64,000 nt of DNA from Burkholderiales bacterium (GTDB lineage: Bacteria; Pseudomonadota; Gammaproteobacteria; Burkholderiales; Burkholderiaceae_C). Below are positions 18,181-27,916 of the stretch, piece by piece (within the stretch, counting starts at the first letter, position 1; the number at the start of each line of letters is the position of its first letter). The position numbers and the translations under genes were made by a program. The stretch covers positions 248,001 through 312,000 of the forward strand of contig JACPOI010000020.1 in the NCBI GenBank assembly GCA_016185015.1, in the 5' to 3' direction. The notes below the pieces were generated by a model. It saw only the letters and a program-made list of their open reading frames with translations, did not search any database and had not been told where the DNA came from.

Positions 18181-18873
18181 ATGACAAGACCAGCGTCCGT
18201 AACGACCAAGCCCGCAGCGGCCGGCCCGCGCCGGCGCCCGGCGGGCGAGGCGCGCGAAAAGGCCATCGTCGAGGCCGCGGTGCAGTTCTTCGCCGAGGTC
18301 GGTTTTGACGGCGACACGCGTGAGCTGGCGCGGCGCGTGGGGGTGACGCAGTCGCTGATCTTCAAGTACTTCCCCAGCAAGGCGGCGCTGATCGAGCGGG
18401 TCTACCAGGAGGTCTACGTGGGGCGCTGGAACCCCTACTGGGAGGTCATCATCGCCGACCGGCGCGTGCCGCTGGAAGAGCGCCTGACGCGGCTGTACAG
18501 CGACTACGCGAAAACCGCCCTGACCTGGGACTGGGTGCGCCTGTTCATGTTCTCCGGACTCAAGGGCGAGGCCATCAACCAGCGCTACCTCCAGTTCTTG
18601 CGCAGCCGTGTGCTTGAGCCGGTGGCGCTGGAGCTGCGTGCCGAACTGGGCCTGCCGGGGCCGCAGGTGGTGCCGCTGAGCGAACTGGAGATCGAGCTGG
18701 TCTGGGGCATCAATGCGCGCATCTTCTACTTCGGGCAGCGGCGCTGGATTTTCGATGTGCCCCTGGAGGCCGACCTGGACACCCTGATCCGGCTTACCCT
18801 CCACCACTTCATGGCGGGTGCGCGGGCGGTGTTGCCGTGGCTGTTGGCGCCGAAGACGGACGATGCCCGGTGA
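18181..18873 (+). CDS. TetR/AcrR family transcriptional regulator
   Basis: A 230-aa regulator with the TetR N-terminal helix-turn-helix: EKAIVEAAVQFFAEVGFDG, then ELARRVGVTQSLIFKYFPSK near residues 45-65. The C-terminal ligand-binding part is rich in Trp and Tyr. It is divergent from the pcaD-like gene, which it may control; the shared gap at 18128-18180 contains TTAGATCATTAA, a weak TTA-N6-TAA inverted repeat that could be its operator. The ligand is unknown. Confidence 0.9.
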   Translation: MTRPASVTTKPAAAGPRRRPAGEAREKAIVEAAVQFFAEVGFDGDTRELARRVGVTQSLIFKYFPSKAALIERVYQEVYVGRWNPYWEVIIADRRVPLEERLTRLYSDYAKTALTWDWVRLFMFSGLKGEAINQRYLQFLRSRVLEPVALELRAELGLPGPQVVPLSELEIELVWGINARIFYFGQRRWIFDVPLEADLDTLIRLTLHHFMAGARAVLPWLLAPKTDDAR

Positions 18874-18882
18874 CCCGGCACA

Positions 18883-18894
18883 GGGGGGGGGGGG
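18883..18894 (+). repeat. Run of twelve G residues
   Basis: A 12-base G homopolymer lies ten bases after the TetR gene stop and about 105 bases before the pseudopilin gene. Tracts of this length slip easily during replication. It is followed at 18941-18972 by a nested hairpin (ACGGGC/GCCCGT with inner GCTGG/CCAGC) and AT-rich promoter-like sequence. Confidence 0.8.
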
Positions 18895-19000
18895 CAAAGC
18901 GTGGAATAAGTCACGGATTGACTACCCCTGGGGTTGATGGACGGGCTTACCCGCTGGTGCCAGCAGGCCCGTTACATAAAATTACAATCCCGAACTGACC

Positions 19001-19483
19001 ATGTATCCCACGTCTTTCACTGCGGCACCCCGCCGACCCACCGGACTGACCCTCATCGAGCTCCTGCTCGTGATGGCGATGATCGGCGTGCTGGTGGCCC
19101 TGGCTCTGCCCAAGTACCAGAGCTACCAGGAGCGGATCAAGCAGACCCACGCCATCCAGGACATCACGGTGCTGCAGACCCTGATCCGGGACTACCAGCT
19201 CAACAACGGCAGCTATCCCGCCTCGCTGGCCGATGTCGGCAACGGCGGCCGGCTCGACCCCTGGGGTCGCCCCTATATCTACCAGGAGTTGGCGAGCGTG
19301 CATGGCAAGGGCCTGGCGCGCAAGGATCGCAAGCTCAATCCACTGAACTCCGATTTCGACCTCTACAGCGTGGGCAGGGACGGCGACTCCAAGACGCAGC
19401 TGACGAACAAGGTCAGCCTGGACGACGTCGTGCGGGCCAACGATGGTGCGTTTGTCGGCGTGGCTGCCGACTACACCCACTGA
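19001..19483 (+). CDS. GspG-like type II secretion pseudopilin
   Basis: A 160-aa prepilin-like protein. A basic leader (APRRPTG) ends in the prepilin peptidase site G|LTLIELLLV, with Glu at +5 and a hydrophobic helix. DPWGRPYIYQ and DLYSVGRDGD, the features of major pseudopilin GspG (calcium-binding C-terminus), follow. No other type II secretion genes are near, so it may be an orphan or serve a related pilus-like machine. It is followed 19 bases later by the GGDEF-EAL gene on the same strand. Confidence 0.82.
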   Translation: MYPTSFTAAPRRPTGLTLIELLLVMAMIGVLVALALPKYQSYQERIKQTHAIQDITVLQTLIRDYQLNNGSYPASLADVGNGGRLDPWGRPYIYQELASVHGKGLARKDRKLNPLNSDFDLYSVGRDGDSKTQLTNKVSLDDVVRANDGAFVGVAADYTH

Positions 19484-19502
19484 GTCCGGCATCGCCACGG
19501 CC

Positions 19503-22322
19503 ATGTTCCCGCTGCTCAAGCTCCCCATCCAAGGGTTGTTCCTGCGCAGCCAGGTGGCGCGACGCGTGTTCCTGCTGTTCCTGACGTCGGCGCTGATCCC
19601 AGCCCTGCTGCTGGGGGTGCTGGCTTACTGGCACATGCGGACCATGGATGAGCAGCACGTGAACCGCCAGCTGGCCCTCGAGGCGGGAAACTACACCAGC
19701 GGCCTGTACGAGCGGCTGCTGGGCGCCCATTTCATGCTCAGCGTGCAGGCGGCCGGATTGCGCCAGGGGCTGACGGTGGCAGACACCAGCCCGGACCAGG
19801 CCCATCGTGTCTTCAAGCGCATCAACGTGCATGAACAGGCGCTGTCGGGCAGTCCGCAGGATGCGGACCTGGGCCAGCGCCTGCAGCAGCCCCAGGCGCT
19901 GGCCCATCTGATGCGCGGCGACAGCGTGTTGCTGACGCGGCCCGATACTGCGGGGACCCACATCGAGCTGGCGACGGCCATCAACCCCGCGCAGGCCGCC
20001 CGTGGCGTGCTGCTGGCCGAACTGGAGCCGGACCATGTCTGGGGCGATGCCGATGACCTGGCGCACCAGACGCAGGCCTGCGTGCTGGATGCCAGCGCCC
20101 AGGTGCTGTATTGCTCCGACATGCAGCTCACCGCCGTTGCCGCCGACATCGTGGCGCAGGGCCTGGACCAGCCCACGGGCACCAGCGGGGTCTGGCAGTT
20201 CAACACCCGCCGCCTGTTCCTGCGTGCCCGCTTCGCGGTCGACGACTGGACGGTCATCACGCTGCGCCCGCAAGGCGCAAGCGACGCCGGCTGGAGCCGG
20301 CTGGCCTATTACTTTCTCGGCATCATCCTGCTGACCCTGCTGCTGGTGGCCCTGCTCAGCGGGGTCCAGCTGCGGCGTATCCTGGTGCCGCTGGAGCGAC
20401 TGATCGATGGCACGCGGCGCATTGCGCGCGAGGAATTCGCACAACCGGTCATGGTGCGGCGGGACGACGAGTTCGGCCAGCTGGCGCAGGCCCTCAACAA
20501 GATGGCGGCCCGCCTGGGCCGCCAGATGGGCACGCTGCGCGCCCTGGCGGAGATCGACCACGAGATCCTGTCGCGTGTGGACATGGAGCAGATCATCTCC
20601 CGCGTCCAGGAGCGCCTGCACGAACTCTGGCCGAAGGCCGTGACCAGCATGGTGGTGTTCGACCAGCAGGCGGCCGACTTTGGCATCGTGCATCTCTACT
20701 CGGGCGTGAATGACGTCACCTCCAAGATGCCCAGCCGGCTGGAGCCCTGGCTGCTGGAGCAACTGGCGCGTGACTATGACGGCTTGTGGTTCGATGTCGG
20801 TGGCGGGGAACTGCCGGACTTCCTGTCCATGGTGGCCGAAGCCGGCGCGCGGCGCATCCTGGTGCTGCCCATCTTCTGGAACGAAAAAGTCAGCGGCCTG
20901 CTGGCTGTCGGCCTGCTGGAGCCGCGCGAGTTCAGTAACGAACTGGTGCAGCAGGCGCGCGATCTGGTCAACCGCATCGGCGTGGCCCTGGCGGCCCACG
21001 CGCGCGACGAGCAGCTCAAGTTCCGCGCCTACCACGATGCCCTGACGGGCTTGCCCAACCGGCCGTTGCTGGTCGAGCGCCTGAACCAGGAGATGGCGCA
21101 TACGCGTCGCAACGGCAAACAGCTGGCCGTGCTGTTCATCGACCTCGACCGTTTCAAGAAGATCAACGACAGCCTGGGGCATGAAGGGGGCGACCGCCTG
21201 CTGTGCCAGGTGGCCGAGCGCCTGACCTCGTGCACCCGCGAGGGGGACACCGTGGCCCGCATGGGCGGCGACGAGTTTGTCGTGCTGCTGCCTGACCTGG
21301 GCAACGCGCAGCTGGCGGCGCGCCTGGCCAGCGAGATGCTGGGGCTGCTGGCCGAGCCCTTCATCATCGAGGGCAGCAGCAACTACGTGGGTGCGAGCAT
21401 CGGCGTGGCCATCTTCCCGGACGACGGCAGCATTGCGCCGGAACTGCTCAAGAAGGCCGACATGGCCATGTACCGGGCCAAGGCCACGGGGCGCGGGCGC
21501 ATCATCTTCTTCGAGGAGAGCATGAACCTCGTCCAGCAGGAGCAGTCCGTGCTGGAGCGCGAGCTGCGACTGGCCATCGAACGTGGGCAGTTCTCCTTGC
21601 GTTACCAGCCGCGCATACGGCTGAGTGACGGCAAGCTCGCGGGCGCCGAGGCGCTGCTGCGCTGGCAGCACCCGGAGCTGGGTTGGGTCAGTCCCGATAA
21701 GTTCATCCCGCTGGCCGAGGAAGTCGGGCTGATCGACGAGATCGGGGGCTGGGTGCTGCGCCAGGTCTGCGCACAGTTGGGGCAATGGCAGACGGCGGGT
21801 TACCGCATCACGCTCTCCGTCAACGTTTCAGGTCGCCAGTTGAGGTCGGGGCGCCTGGGCCAGCAGGTGCAGCAGGCGCTGAACGAGAGCGGCGTGGTGC
21901 CAGCGGCACTGGAGCTTGAGGTCACGGAGGGCACGCTGATCGACAACATCGAGGAGGTGGGTGAGCAGCTCGGCCAGATCAAGCAGACCGGCGTCGGCAT
22001 CGCGCTGGATGATTTCGGCACCGGCTACTCTTCGCTGAGCTATCTGCAGCGCCTGCCGATCGATATCCTGAAGATCGACCGCGCTTTCATCCGGGAGCTG
22101 GGTCGCAGCGACGGCGCCGGCAGCATCGTGCACTCCATCATCGCGCTGGCGCATGCCCTGGGCAAGACGGTCGTGGCCGAAGGCGTGGAGCGCGAAGATC
22201 AGGTCGAGCTGCTGCGCATCTGGCAGTGCGAGCAGGCCCAGGGCAACTATCACAGCTTGCCGATCACGGCCGACGAACTCGAGGCGCTCATGACACGCTC
22301 ACGTCCGGCCGAGATCGCCTGA
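19503..22322 (+). CDS. Membrane GGDEF-EAL protein with periplasmic sensor and HAMP
   Basis: The 939-aa protein has an N-terminal membrane helix, a periplasmic sensor of about 240 residues, a second helix, and a HAMP segment around LVPLERLIDGTRRIAREEF. A GAF-like stretch, a GGDEF domain (GGDEF at 588-592) and an EAL domain (EALLRW from 716) follow. REGD placed five residues before GGDEF is the RxxD inhibitory site for c-di-GMP. EAL metal residues, including DDFGTGYSSL, are intact. Both synthesis and breakdown of c-di-GMP are thus possible. The start at 19503 (MFPLLKL) precedes the first membrane segment. The 3' end overlaps the convergent arginase gene by 24 bases. Confidence 0.9.
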   Translation: MFPLLKLPIQGLFLRSQVARRVFLLFLTSALIPALLLGVLAYWHMRTMDEQHVNRQLALEAGNYTSGLYERLLGAHFMLSVQAAGLRQGLTVADTSPDQAHRVFKRINVHEQALSGSPQDADLGQRLQQPQALAHLMRGDSVLLTRPDTAGTHIELATAINPAQAARGVLLAELEPDHVWGDADDLAHQTQACVLDASAQVLYCSDMQLTAVAADIVAQGLDQPTGTSGVWQFNTRRLFLRARFAVDDWTVITLRPQGASDAGWSRLAYYFLGIILLTLLLVALLSGVQLRRILVPLERLIDGTRRIAREEFAQPVMVRRDDEFGQLAQALNKMAARLGRQMGTLRALAEIDHEILSRVDMEQIISRVQERLHELWPKAVTSMVVFDQQAADFGIVHLYSGVNDVTSKMPSRLEPWLLEQLARDYDGLWFDVGGGELPDFLSMVAEAGARRILVLPIFWNEKVSGLLAVGLLEPREFSNELVQQARDLVNRIGVALAAHARDEQLKFRAYHDALTGLPNRPLLVERLNQEMAHTRRNGKQLAVLFIDLDRFKKINDSLGHEGGDRLLCQVAERLTSCTREGDTVARMGGDEFVVLLPDLGNAQLAARLASEMLGLLAEPFIIEGSSNYVGASIGVAIFPDDGSIAPELLKKADMAMYRAKATGRGRIIFFEESMNLVQQEQSVLERELRLAIERGQFSLRYQPRIRLSDGKLAGAEALLRWQHPELGWVSPDKFIPLAEEVGLIDEIGGWVLRQVCAQLGQWQTAGYRITLSVNVSGRQLRSGRLGQQVQQALNESGVVPAALELEVTEGTLIDNIEEVGEQLGQIKQTGVGIALDDFGTGYSSLSYLQRLPIDILKIDRAFIRELGRSDGAGSIVHSIIALAHALGKTVVAEGVEREDQVELLRIWQCEQAQGNYHSLPITADELEALMTRSRPAEIA

Positions 22323-23246
22323 CGCGCGGCGCACCTGGCCCGCACCCAGCAGCGCACCGATCAGGTCGATCGCATGGCGGGTCGTCCGCTGGTCCCGATC
22401 CAGTGTCGGGTTGAGTTCCACCACATCCACCGAGCCCAGCCGGCCGCAGCGCGCGATCCACTGCAGGCACTGCAGTGCCTGCACCAGGCTGGCGCCACCG
22501 GCCACCACCGTCCCCGTGCCGGGCGCGACCTCGGGGTCCAGGAAGTCCAGGTCCAGGCTGACATGCAGATGCGCGTTGGTGGGCAGATCCTCCAGTGCGC
22601 GCGCCATCACGGCGTCTGCGCCCTCTGTGCGCAAGGCGTCCATGCCGCTCACCGCCAGTCCCAGGCGGTGCACCAGCTGCGCCTCGCCGGGGTCCACGCT
22701 GCGCACGCCGATCAGGCGCAGCTCGGACGTCGCGAGTGCCGGGACGCGGCTGCCCAGCCCAGTCAGCTCTGCGGGGCCCACCCCGCGCAGGCAGGCCACC
22801 GGCATGCCGTGCAGATTGGCGCTGGGGCTGGTGCGGCGGCTGTTGCAGTCGGCATGGGCGTCGAACCAGAGCACGCGCAGCGGCTGGCCGCGGGCGCGGC
22901 AGTGGCGCGCCACGGCGCTGATGGAGCCGATCGCCAAGCTGTGGTCGCCGCCCAGCAGCAGGGGCAGTCGGCACCGGCCCAGCGCCAGGGTCACCGCATC
23001 GTGCACCGTCCGGTTCCAGGCGGTGACCTGCGCCAGGTTGCGGTAGCCGCCCGCCAAGGTCGGTACCGGGGCAGAGGGGCCGTCCAGGTCGCCAGCGTCG
23101 TGCACGGCGCAGCCCTGCGCCTGCAAGCTGGCGACCAGCCCTGCCGCGCGCAGTGCACCGGGCCCCAGGCGGGCGCCCGGCCTCCCGGCACCGGCATCAC
23201 ACGGGGCCCCAATGAGTTCGATCTCGTGCTTCAATGGCGAAGACAT
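22299..23246 (-). CDS. rocF: Arginase family protein (probable arginase)
   Basis: A 315-aa ureohydrolase with the manganese-binding blocks GGDHSLAIG, WFDAHADCN and SLDLDFLDPEVAPGTGT, and the start IELIGAPCDAGAGRPGARLGP typical of arginases. It should hydrolyse arginine to ornithine and urea. The ATG at 23246 was chosen over longer in-frame starts because MSSPLKHEIELIG begins just before the conserved core. It overlaps the GGDEF-EAL gene end to end and is divergent from the phosphoribosyltransferase gene (24 bases between starts). Confidence 0.9.
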   Translation of the reverse strand: MSSPLKHEIELIGAPCDAGAGRPGARLGPGALRAAGLVASLQAQGCAVHDAGDLDGPSAPVPTLAGGYRNLAQVTAWNRTVHDAVTLALGRCRLPLLLGGDHSLAIGSISAVARHCRARGQPLRVLWFDAHADCNSRRTSPSANLHGMPVACLRGVGPAELTGLGSRVPALATSELRLIGVRSVDPGEAQLVHRLGLAVSGMDALRTEGADAVMARALEDLPTNAHLHVSLDLDFLDPEVAPGTGTVVAGGASLVQALQCLQWIARCGRLGSVDVVELNPTLDRDQRTTRHAIDLIGALLGAGQVRRASGDLGRT

Positions 23247-23270
23247 AGAGCTATTCTGCGGGAGACCGCC

Positions 23271-23891
23271 ATGTTCCGTGACCGACTTGACGCCGCCGAG
23301 CGTCTGAGCAAAGCACTCGCGGCCTACCGCGGCCAGCAAGCGCTGGTGCTGGCCATCCCGCGCGGCGCCGTGCCCATGGCCAAGGTGATGGCCGAGCGCC
23401 TCAAGGGCGATTTCGACGTCGTGCTGGTGCGCAAGCTGCGCGCGCCCTGGCAGCCTGAGCTGGCCATCGGCTCAGTGGACGAAGGCGGCTGGACCTACAT
23501 CGCGCCTTTTGCGGCCAGTGCGGGGGCCGATGCCCGGTACATCGAAACGGAAAAGCGCCAGCAGCTGGAGACGATACGCCAGCGTCGCGCCCAGTACACC
23601 CCCCTGCGCACGCACATCAACCCGGCCGGACGCATCGTCATCGTGGTCGACGACGGCCTGGCCACCGGGGCCACCATGATCGCGGCCTTGCATGGACTGC
23701 GCCAGCAAAAACCGGCCAAGCTGGTGTGTGCCGTGCCGGTAGCGTCGCCCGACACGCTGGAGAAAGTGCGCCCCCTGGCCGATGACGTGGTGTGCCTGGA
23801 AACGCCTGAAGGCTTCCAGGCCGTGGGCCAGTTCTACCGTGACTTTGCGCAGGTGGAAGACCAGGAAGTGATCGCGCTGTTGAAAGCGTGA
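23271..23891 (+). CDS. Phosphoribosyltransferase domain protein
   Basis: A 206-aa type I phosphoribosyltransferase with the PRPP-binding motif VIVVDDGLATGATM near residues 120-133, an N-terminal RGAVPMAKVMAE stretch, and an EVIALL C-terminus. In many bacteria this domain is adjacent or fused to an alpha/beta hydrolase, as it is next to one here. Its base substrate is unknown. It ends seven bases before the convergent hydrolase gene. Confidence 0.85.
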   Translation: MFRDRLDAAERLSKALAAYRGQQALVLAIPRGAVPMAKVMAERLKGDFDVVLVRKLRAPWQPELAIGSVDEGGWTYIAPFAASAGADARYIETEKRQQLETIRQRRAQYTPLRTHINPAGRIVIVVDDGLATGATMIAALHGLRQQKPAKLVCAVPVASPDTLEKVRPLADDVVCLETPEGFQAVGQFYRDFAQVEDQEVIALLKA

Positions 23892-23898
23892 GCCGCTC

Positions 23899-24552
23899 CT
23901 ATTTCCAGTGTCGGCTGAACCAGTCCGCTGCCTGGCGTGCCACTTCATCCAGGGCCCCGGGCTCTTCGAACAGGTGGCTCGCATCGGGAATCACCGACAG
24001 CACCTTCTCGCATTGCAGTTTCCCGTAGGCCACGCGGTTGAGCTGCAGCACCTCGCTGTCGGCTTCGCCCACCAGCAGCAGGGTGGGGGCACGTACCTTG
24101 GCCAGCTCGTGCGCGCCGGCCAGGTCGGCGCGGCCGCCGCGCGAGACCACGGCTTGCACGCCCTCGCCCAGGGCGGCTGCCGCCTGCAGGGCCGCTGCCG
24201 CTCCGGTGCTGGCGCCGAAATAGGCTATGGGCAGGTGGCGCCTGGCCGGGGTGTGTTGCATGACGTAGGCGCTGGCCACCAGCAGCCTGTGCGTCAGCAG
24301 GCTGATGTCGAAGCGCGTGTGGTAGTCCAGGTCCTCGCCCAGGGTCAGCAGATCCAGCAGCAGGGTGCCGCTGCCTTGGGCATGCAGTACACGCGCCACG
24401 TGGTTGTTGCGCGGGCTGTGGCGGCTGCTGCCGCTGCCATGCGCGAACAGCACCAGACCGCGCGCACCGGCCGGCAGTTCCAGCAGGCCCTCGATGTGCA
24501 CGTCGTCGGCTGGAATGCGTAGCAATTCCTGCATGTCGATGCTCCGATCCAT
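23899..24552 (-). CDS. Dienelactone hydrolase-like alpha/beta hydrolase
   Basis: A 217-aa alpha/beta hydrolase with LVLFAHGSGSSRHSPRN (oxyanion loop), the nucleophile elbow GASTGAAAA (Ser near residue 114), LVGEADSEVL (acid) and ASHLFEEPGAL (His). This subgroup is typically found fused or next to the phosphoribosyltransferase seen here; the shared role is not established. A Met seven codons in (24534) is an alternative start. It faces the phosphoribosyltransferase tail to tail, so the pair is not co-transcribed here. Confidence 0.82.
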   Translation of the reverse strand: MDRSIDMQELLRIPADDVHIEGLLELPAGARGLVLFAHGSGSSRHSPRNNHVARVLHAQGSGTLLLDLLTLGEDLDYHTRFDISLLTHRLLVASAYVMQHTPARRHLPIAYFGASTGAAAALQAAAALGEGVQAVVSRGGRADLAGAHELAKVRAPTLLLVGEADSEVLQLNRVAYGKLQCEKVLSVIPDASHLFEEPGALDEVARQAADWFSRHWK

Positions 24553-24713
24553 GAACGGTACTGCGCCGCAGGGGGCGCGTCAACCGTGGCGGGGTGGGGG
24601 CCGCCCTCTTCCTGTGCAACTAGCGGCAAATACGGCCCTTTTCCGCTTTCCGCGGCAGGCTTCCTTATGCAGAATGGCACCAGGGCCTTGTCGCCCGGAT
24701 ACCGGTGAACCGC

Positions 24714-26867
24714 ATGAGCACTCCGAAATTGACAGGCTGGCGTGATCTGAGCCTGGCCACCAAACTTCCTCTCAGCCTCTTTGCGGTGGTGGGCGTGGTC
24801 TTTCTGGCCTTTGTCCTGGGCATAGGCTACACGCTGATGAATTCGGTCGAGCAGCGCGCCAGCGAGGACATGGCGATCAAGACGCGGCTCATCGTCGACC
24901 TGGTCGACGCTTCCGACAAGGACCTGCGGGTGCGCGCCGCTTCGTTGGCCAAGGCCTTGCAGGTCCGCCTGGCGGGGCGTTTCGAGCTCGATCCCGCGAT
25001 CACCGAAGTCAACGGCAAGCCGGCACCGACGCTCAAGCTCGATGGCAAGGTGCTGAACATGGACTTCAGCGTGGCCGACCAGTTCACCCAGGCCACCGGC
25101 GCGGTGGCCACCGTGTTCGCCAAGACCGGCGACGATTTCATCCGGGTCACCACCTCGCTCAAGACCGACAAGGGCGCACGCGCCATCGGCACCCTGCTGG
25201 ACCGTGCCCACCCCGGCTACAAGGCCACGCTGGAAGGCAAGACCTACAACGGCCCCGCCGTGCTGTTCGGCAAGCCCTACATCACCCAGTACGACCCGAT
25301 CGTCGACGCGCAGGGCAAGGTCATCGGCCTGTCCTTCATCGGGCTCGACTACAGCGACTACCTGACCCAGCTCAAGAACACCATCCGCGGCATGAAGATC
25401 GGCGAGTCCGGCTACTTCTATGTGATGGACGCGCGCCCGGGCGCGAACTACGGCAACCTGCTGGTGCACCCGGTGGCCGAAGGCAAGAACCTGATAGACA
25501 CCAAGGATTCGGCTGGCCGCGAGTTCCTCAAGGAGATCCTGGAGCGCAAGAACGGCGTGATCCACTACCCCTGGGTCAACAAGGAGCGCGGAGAAACAAA
25601 CGCGCGTGAGAAAGTGGCGGCCTTCTCGCACTTCCCCGGCTGGCAGTGGGTCGTCGTGGGCGGAACCTATGTCGACGAATTCACGGGCGACGTGCGCCGC
25701 CTGCGCAACCTGTTCGGAATGGCGGGCGTGGTGCTGGTGCTGCTGATTGCCGGCATCGTGTACCTGCTGATCCGGCGCATGGTGATCTCGCCGCTGGCGC
25801 AGGTGGGGCAGGCCGCACAGGCGCTCGCCGAGGGTGACCTGACGGTGCAGATGCAGGTGCGGCGGCATGACGAGGTGGGCCGTCTCATGGCGCAGATGAA
25901 CCTGATCGGTACCGGCCTGGCCAAGGTGGTCTCACGCGTGCGCCAGGGCAGCGAATCGGTTTCCACCGCCAGCGCCGAGATTGCCCAGGGCAACCAGGAC
26001 CTGTCGGCGCGCACCGAAAGCCAGGCCAGTTCGCTGGAGGAAACGGCGGCGTCCATGGAGCAGCTCGGCTCCACGGTACGCCAGAACGCCGACAACGCTC
26101 GACAGGCCAACCAGCTGGCGCAAAGCGCCAGCACCGTGGCGGTCAAGGGCGGCGAAGTCGTGGCCGAGGTGGTGGGCACCATGAAGGGCATCAACGACAG
26201 CGCGCGCAAGATCCACGACATCATCAGCGTGATCGACGGCATCGCCTTCCAGACCAACATCCTGGCGCTCAATGCGGCGGTGGAAGCCGCGCGGGCCGGC
26301 GAACAAGGTCGCGGGTTTGCCGTGGTGGCGTCCGAGGTGCGCAGCCTGGCCGGGCGCAGTGCCGAGGCCGCCAAAGAGATCAAGAACCTGATCACCGACA
26401 GCGTGCAGCGGGTGGAGCAGGGCAGCGCCCAGGTCGACCAGGCCGGCGCCACCATGAACGAGGTGGTGGCCGCCATCCGGCGCGTGACCGACATCATGGC
26501 CGAGATCAGTGCGGCCAGCGGCGAGCAGAGCGCCGGTGTCTCTCAGGTCGGCGAGGCGGTGACGAACATGGACCAGGCCACGCAGCAGAATGCGGCGTTG
26601 GTCGAGCAGATGGCGGCGGCGGCCTCAAGCCTCAGGTCGCAGGCCCAGGACCTGGTGCAGGCCGTCAGCGTATTCAAGCTGGCAGGGGGCGGGGGTCACA
26701 GCGCACCGCGCGCTGTGCCTGCGCCTTCAGCCACACCTATACGGGCCCCGGCCCGCCCCCCTGTGCCTCGCAAGCCTGCGTCGCCCGCCGTCGCCCGCCA
26801 AGCTACCGCTATCGCCGCACCTGGCAAGGGAGCCGCGAAGGAAGAAGGCGACTGGGAAAGCTTCTAG
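24714..26867 (+). CDS. Methyl-accepting chemotaxis protein
   Basis: A 717-aa chemoreceptor: an N-terminal membrane helix, a periplasmic Cache-type sensor of about 290 residues ([33 protein letters not shown]), a second helix, a HAMP domain ([19 protein letters not shown]), and a signalling domain with the conserved hairpin [20 protein letters not shown]. The protein ends in a Pro/Ala-rich linker and the pentapeptide DWESF, close to the CheR/CheB tether NWETF of high-abundance enterobacterial receptors. A GTG at 24705 is an alternative start three codons upstream. The ligand is unknown; the Cache fold suggests small organic acids. Confidence 0.93.
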   Translation: MSTPKLTGWRDLSLATKLPLSLFAVVGVVFLAFVLGIGYTLMNSVEQRASEDMAIKTRLIVDLVDASDKDLRVRAASLAKALQVRLAGRFELDPAITEVNGKPAPTLKLDGKVLNMDFSVADQFTQATGAVATVFAKTGDDFIRVTTSLKTDKGARAIGTLLDRAHPGYKATLEGKTYNGPAVLFGKPYITQYDPIVDAQGKVIGLSFIGLDYSDYLTQLKNTIRGMKIGESGYFYVMDARPGANYGNLLVHPVAEGKNLIDTKDSAGREFLKEILERKNGVIHYPWVNKERGETNAREKVAAFSHFPGWQWVVVGGTYVDEFTGDVRRLRNLFGMAGVVLVLLIAGIVYLLIRRMVISPLAQVGQAAQALAEGDLTVQMQVRRHDEVGRLMAQMNLIGTGLAKVVSRVRQGSESVSTASAEIAQGNQDLSARTESQASSLEETAASMEQLGSTVRQNADNARQANQLAQSASTVAVKGGEVVAEVVGTMKGINDSARKIHDIISVIDGIAFQTNILALNAAVEAARAGEQGRGFAVVASEVRSLAGRSAEAAKEIKNLITDSVQRVEQGSAQVDQAGATMNEVVAAIRRVTDIMAEISAASGEQSAGVSQVGEAVTNMDQATQQNAALVEQMAAAASSLRSQAQDLVQAVSVFKLAGGGGHSAPRAVPAPSATPIRAPARPPVPRKPASPAVARQATAIAAPGKGAAKEEGDWESF

Positions 26868-26879
26868 GGTCGCCCGGGC

Positions 26880-27851
26880 TTACTGGGCCTGGAAGCCGCT
26901 GGCCTTGATGATGCGCGCCCAGCTCTCGCTGTAGGCGCGCTCGCGCTGGCCCAGCTGCTCGCCGCTCATGTGGCCCACCGTCAGGCCCATGGCGGTGAGA
27001 CGCTCATGCACTTCGGGCAGGGCGATGACCTTGGCCAGCGCGGCCGAGTAGCGCTCCAGGGTGGCCTTGGGCGTGCCCTTGGGCGCGAAGATGCCGTAGT
27101 AAGGCAGGTCCTCGAAGCCACTCAGCCCCAGTTCGGCGAAGGTCGGCACCTCGGGCAGGATGGCCTGGCGTTTGGTGCCGATCACGGCGACCATGCGGAT
27201 CTTGCCGGCCTTGTGGTTCTCGATGAAGTCCGGCACGGAGCCCACGCCGGCGGCGATCTGATTGCCCAGCATGTCGCCCATCATGGGCGCGCTGCCGCGG
27301 TAGGGCGCAGCTTGCAGGTCCAGGCCGTTCTTCTGGCCCATCACCTTGACCAGGAACTCGGGCACCGAGGCCGGGGCCGGCACACCCACCGTGCCCTTGC
27401 CCTTGCCGTTCTCACGCACCCAGGCCAGGTACTCCTTGTAGCTTTTCGCCGGCGTGCCGCTCGACAGGGCCAGGCCGTTGACGAAGGTGGCGAAACCGGC
27501 CACCGGCACGAAGTCCTGCGCCGGGTCGAAACCCGGGTTCTTCATCGTGAGCGGGATCACGGTGATGCTGTGGTCGTGCGAGAGGAAGAGCACCGAACCG
27601 TCGGCTGGCGCGGCCTTGAGCGCCTGGGCGGCGAGCTGGCCGCCGGCGCCGGCCTTGTTCTCGACGATGACGTTGGCGCCCAGCTGGTCTTTGAGTTTCT
27701 CGGCCAGCACGCGGGCGATGGCGTCGGTGCCGCCGCCGGGCGGGAAACCCACCATGATCTTGATGGTGGCGGGTTCGGCCAGGGCCTGGCCGGCGAAGAG
27801 CAGGGCCGCCGCGGTCAGGCCCAGGGTGCGGCGCTTGAGGTTCAGGAACAT
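26880..27851 (-). CDS. Bug-family periplasmic substrate-binding protein
   Basis: A 323-aa tripartite tricarboxylate transporter-type receptor with a signal peptide ending near AGQALA|EP, then the family opening IKIMVGFPPGGGTDAIAR and ENKAGAGGQLAAQAL. Such proteins bind small carboxylates in the periplasm. No membrane subunits (TctA/TctB) are nearby, which is usual for the expanded Bug family of Burkholderiales. It lies 65 bases downstream of the lrgB-type gene and reads the same way, so it could belong to the glcD-lrgA-lrgB unit and bind glycolate or a related acid; that is inference. Confidence 0.9.
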   Translation of the reverse strand: MFLNLKRRTLGLTAAALLFAGQALAEPATIKIMVGFPPGGGTDAIARVLAEKLKDQLGANVIVENKAGAGGQLAAQALKAAPADGSVLFLSHDHSITVIPLTMKNPGFDPAQDFVPVAGFATFVNGLALSSGTPAKSYKEYLAWVRENGKGKGTVGVPAPASVPEFLVKVMGQKNGLDLQAAPYRGSAPMMGDMLGNQIAAGVGSVPDFIENHKAGKIRMVAVIGTKRQAILPEVPTFAELGLSGFEDLPYYGIFAPKGTPKATLERYSAALAKVIALPEVHERLTAMGLTVGHMSGEQLGQRERAYSESWARIIKASGFQAQ

Positions 27852-27916
27852 GGTGTCACTCCAACGTTGAGAAAAAGAATGGGGCAAATTCTGCACCAGC
27901 GCGCCCCTGGCCCGGC

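Noticed and set aside
19413-21785. 790-codon minus-strand frame
   Set aside because: Antisense to a GGDEF-EAL protein with intact motifs; no recognisable domain.
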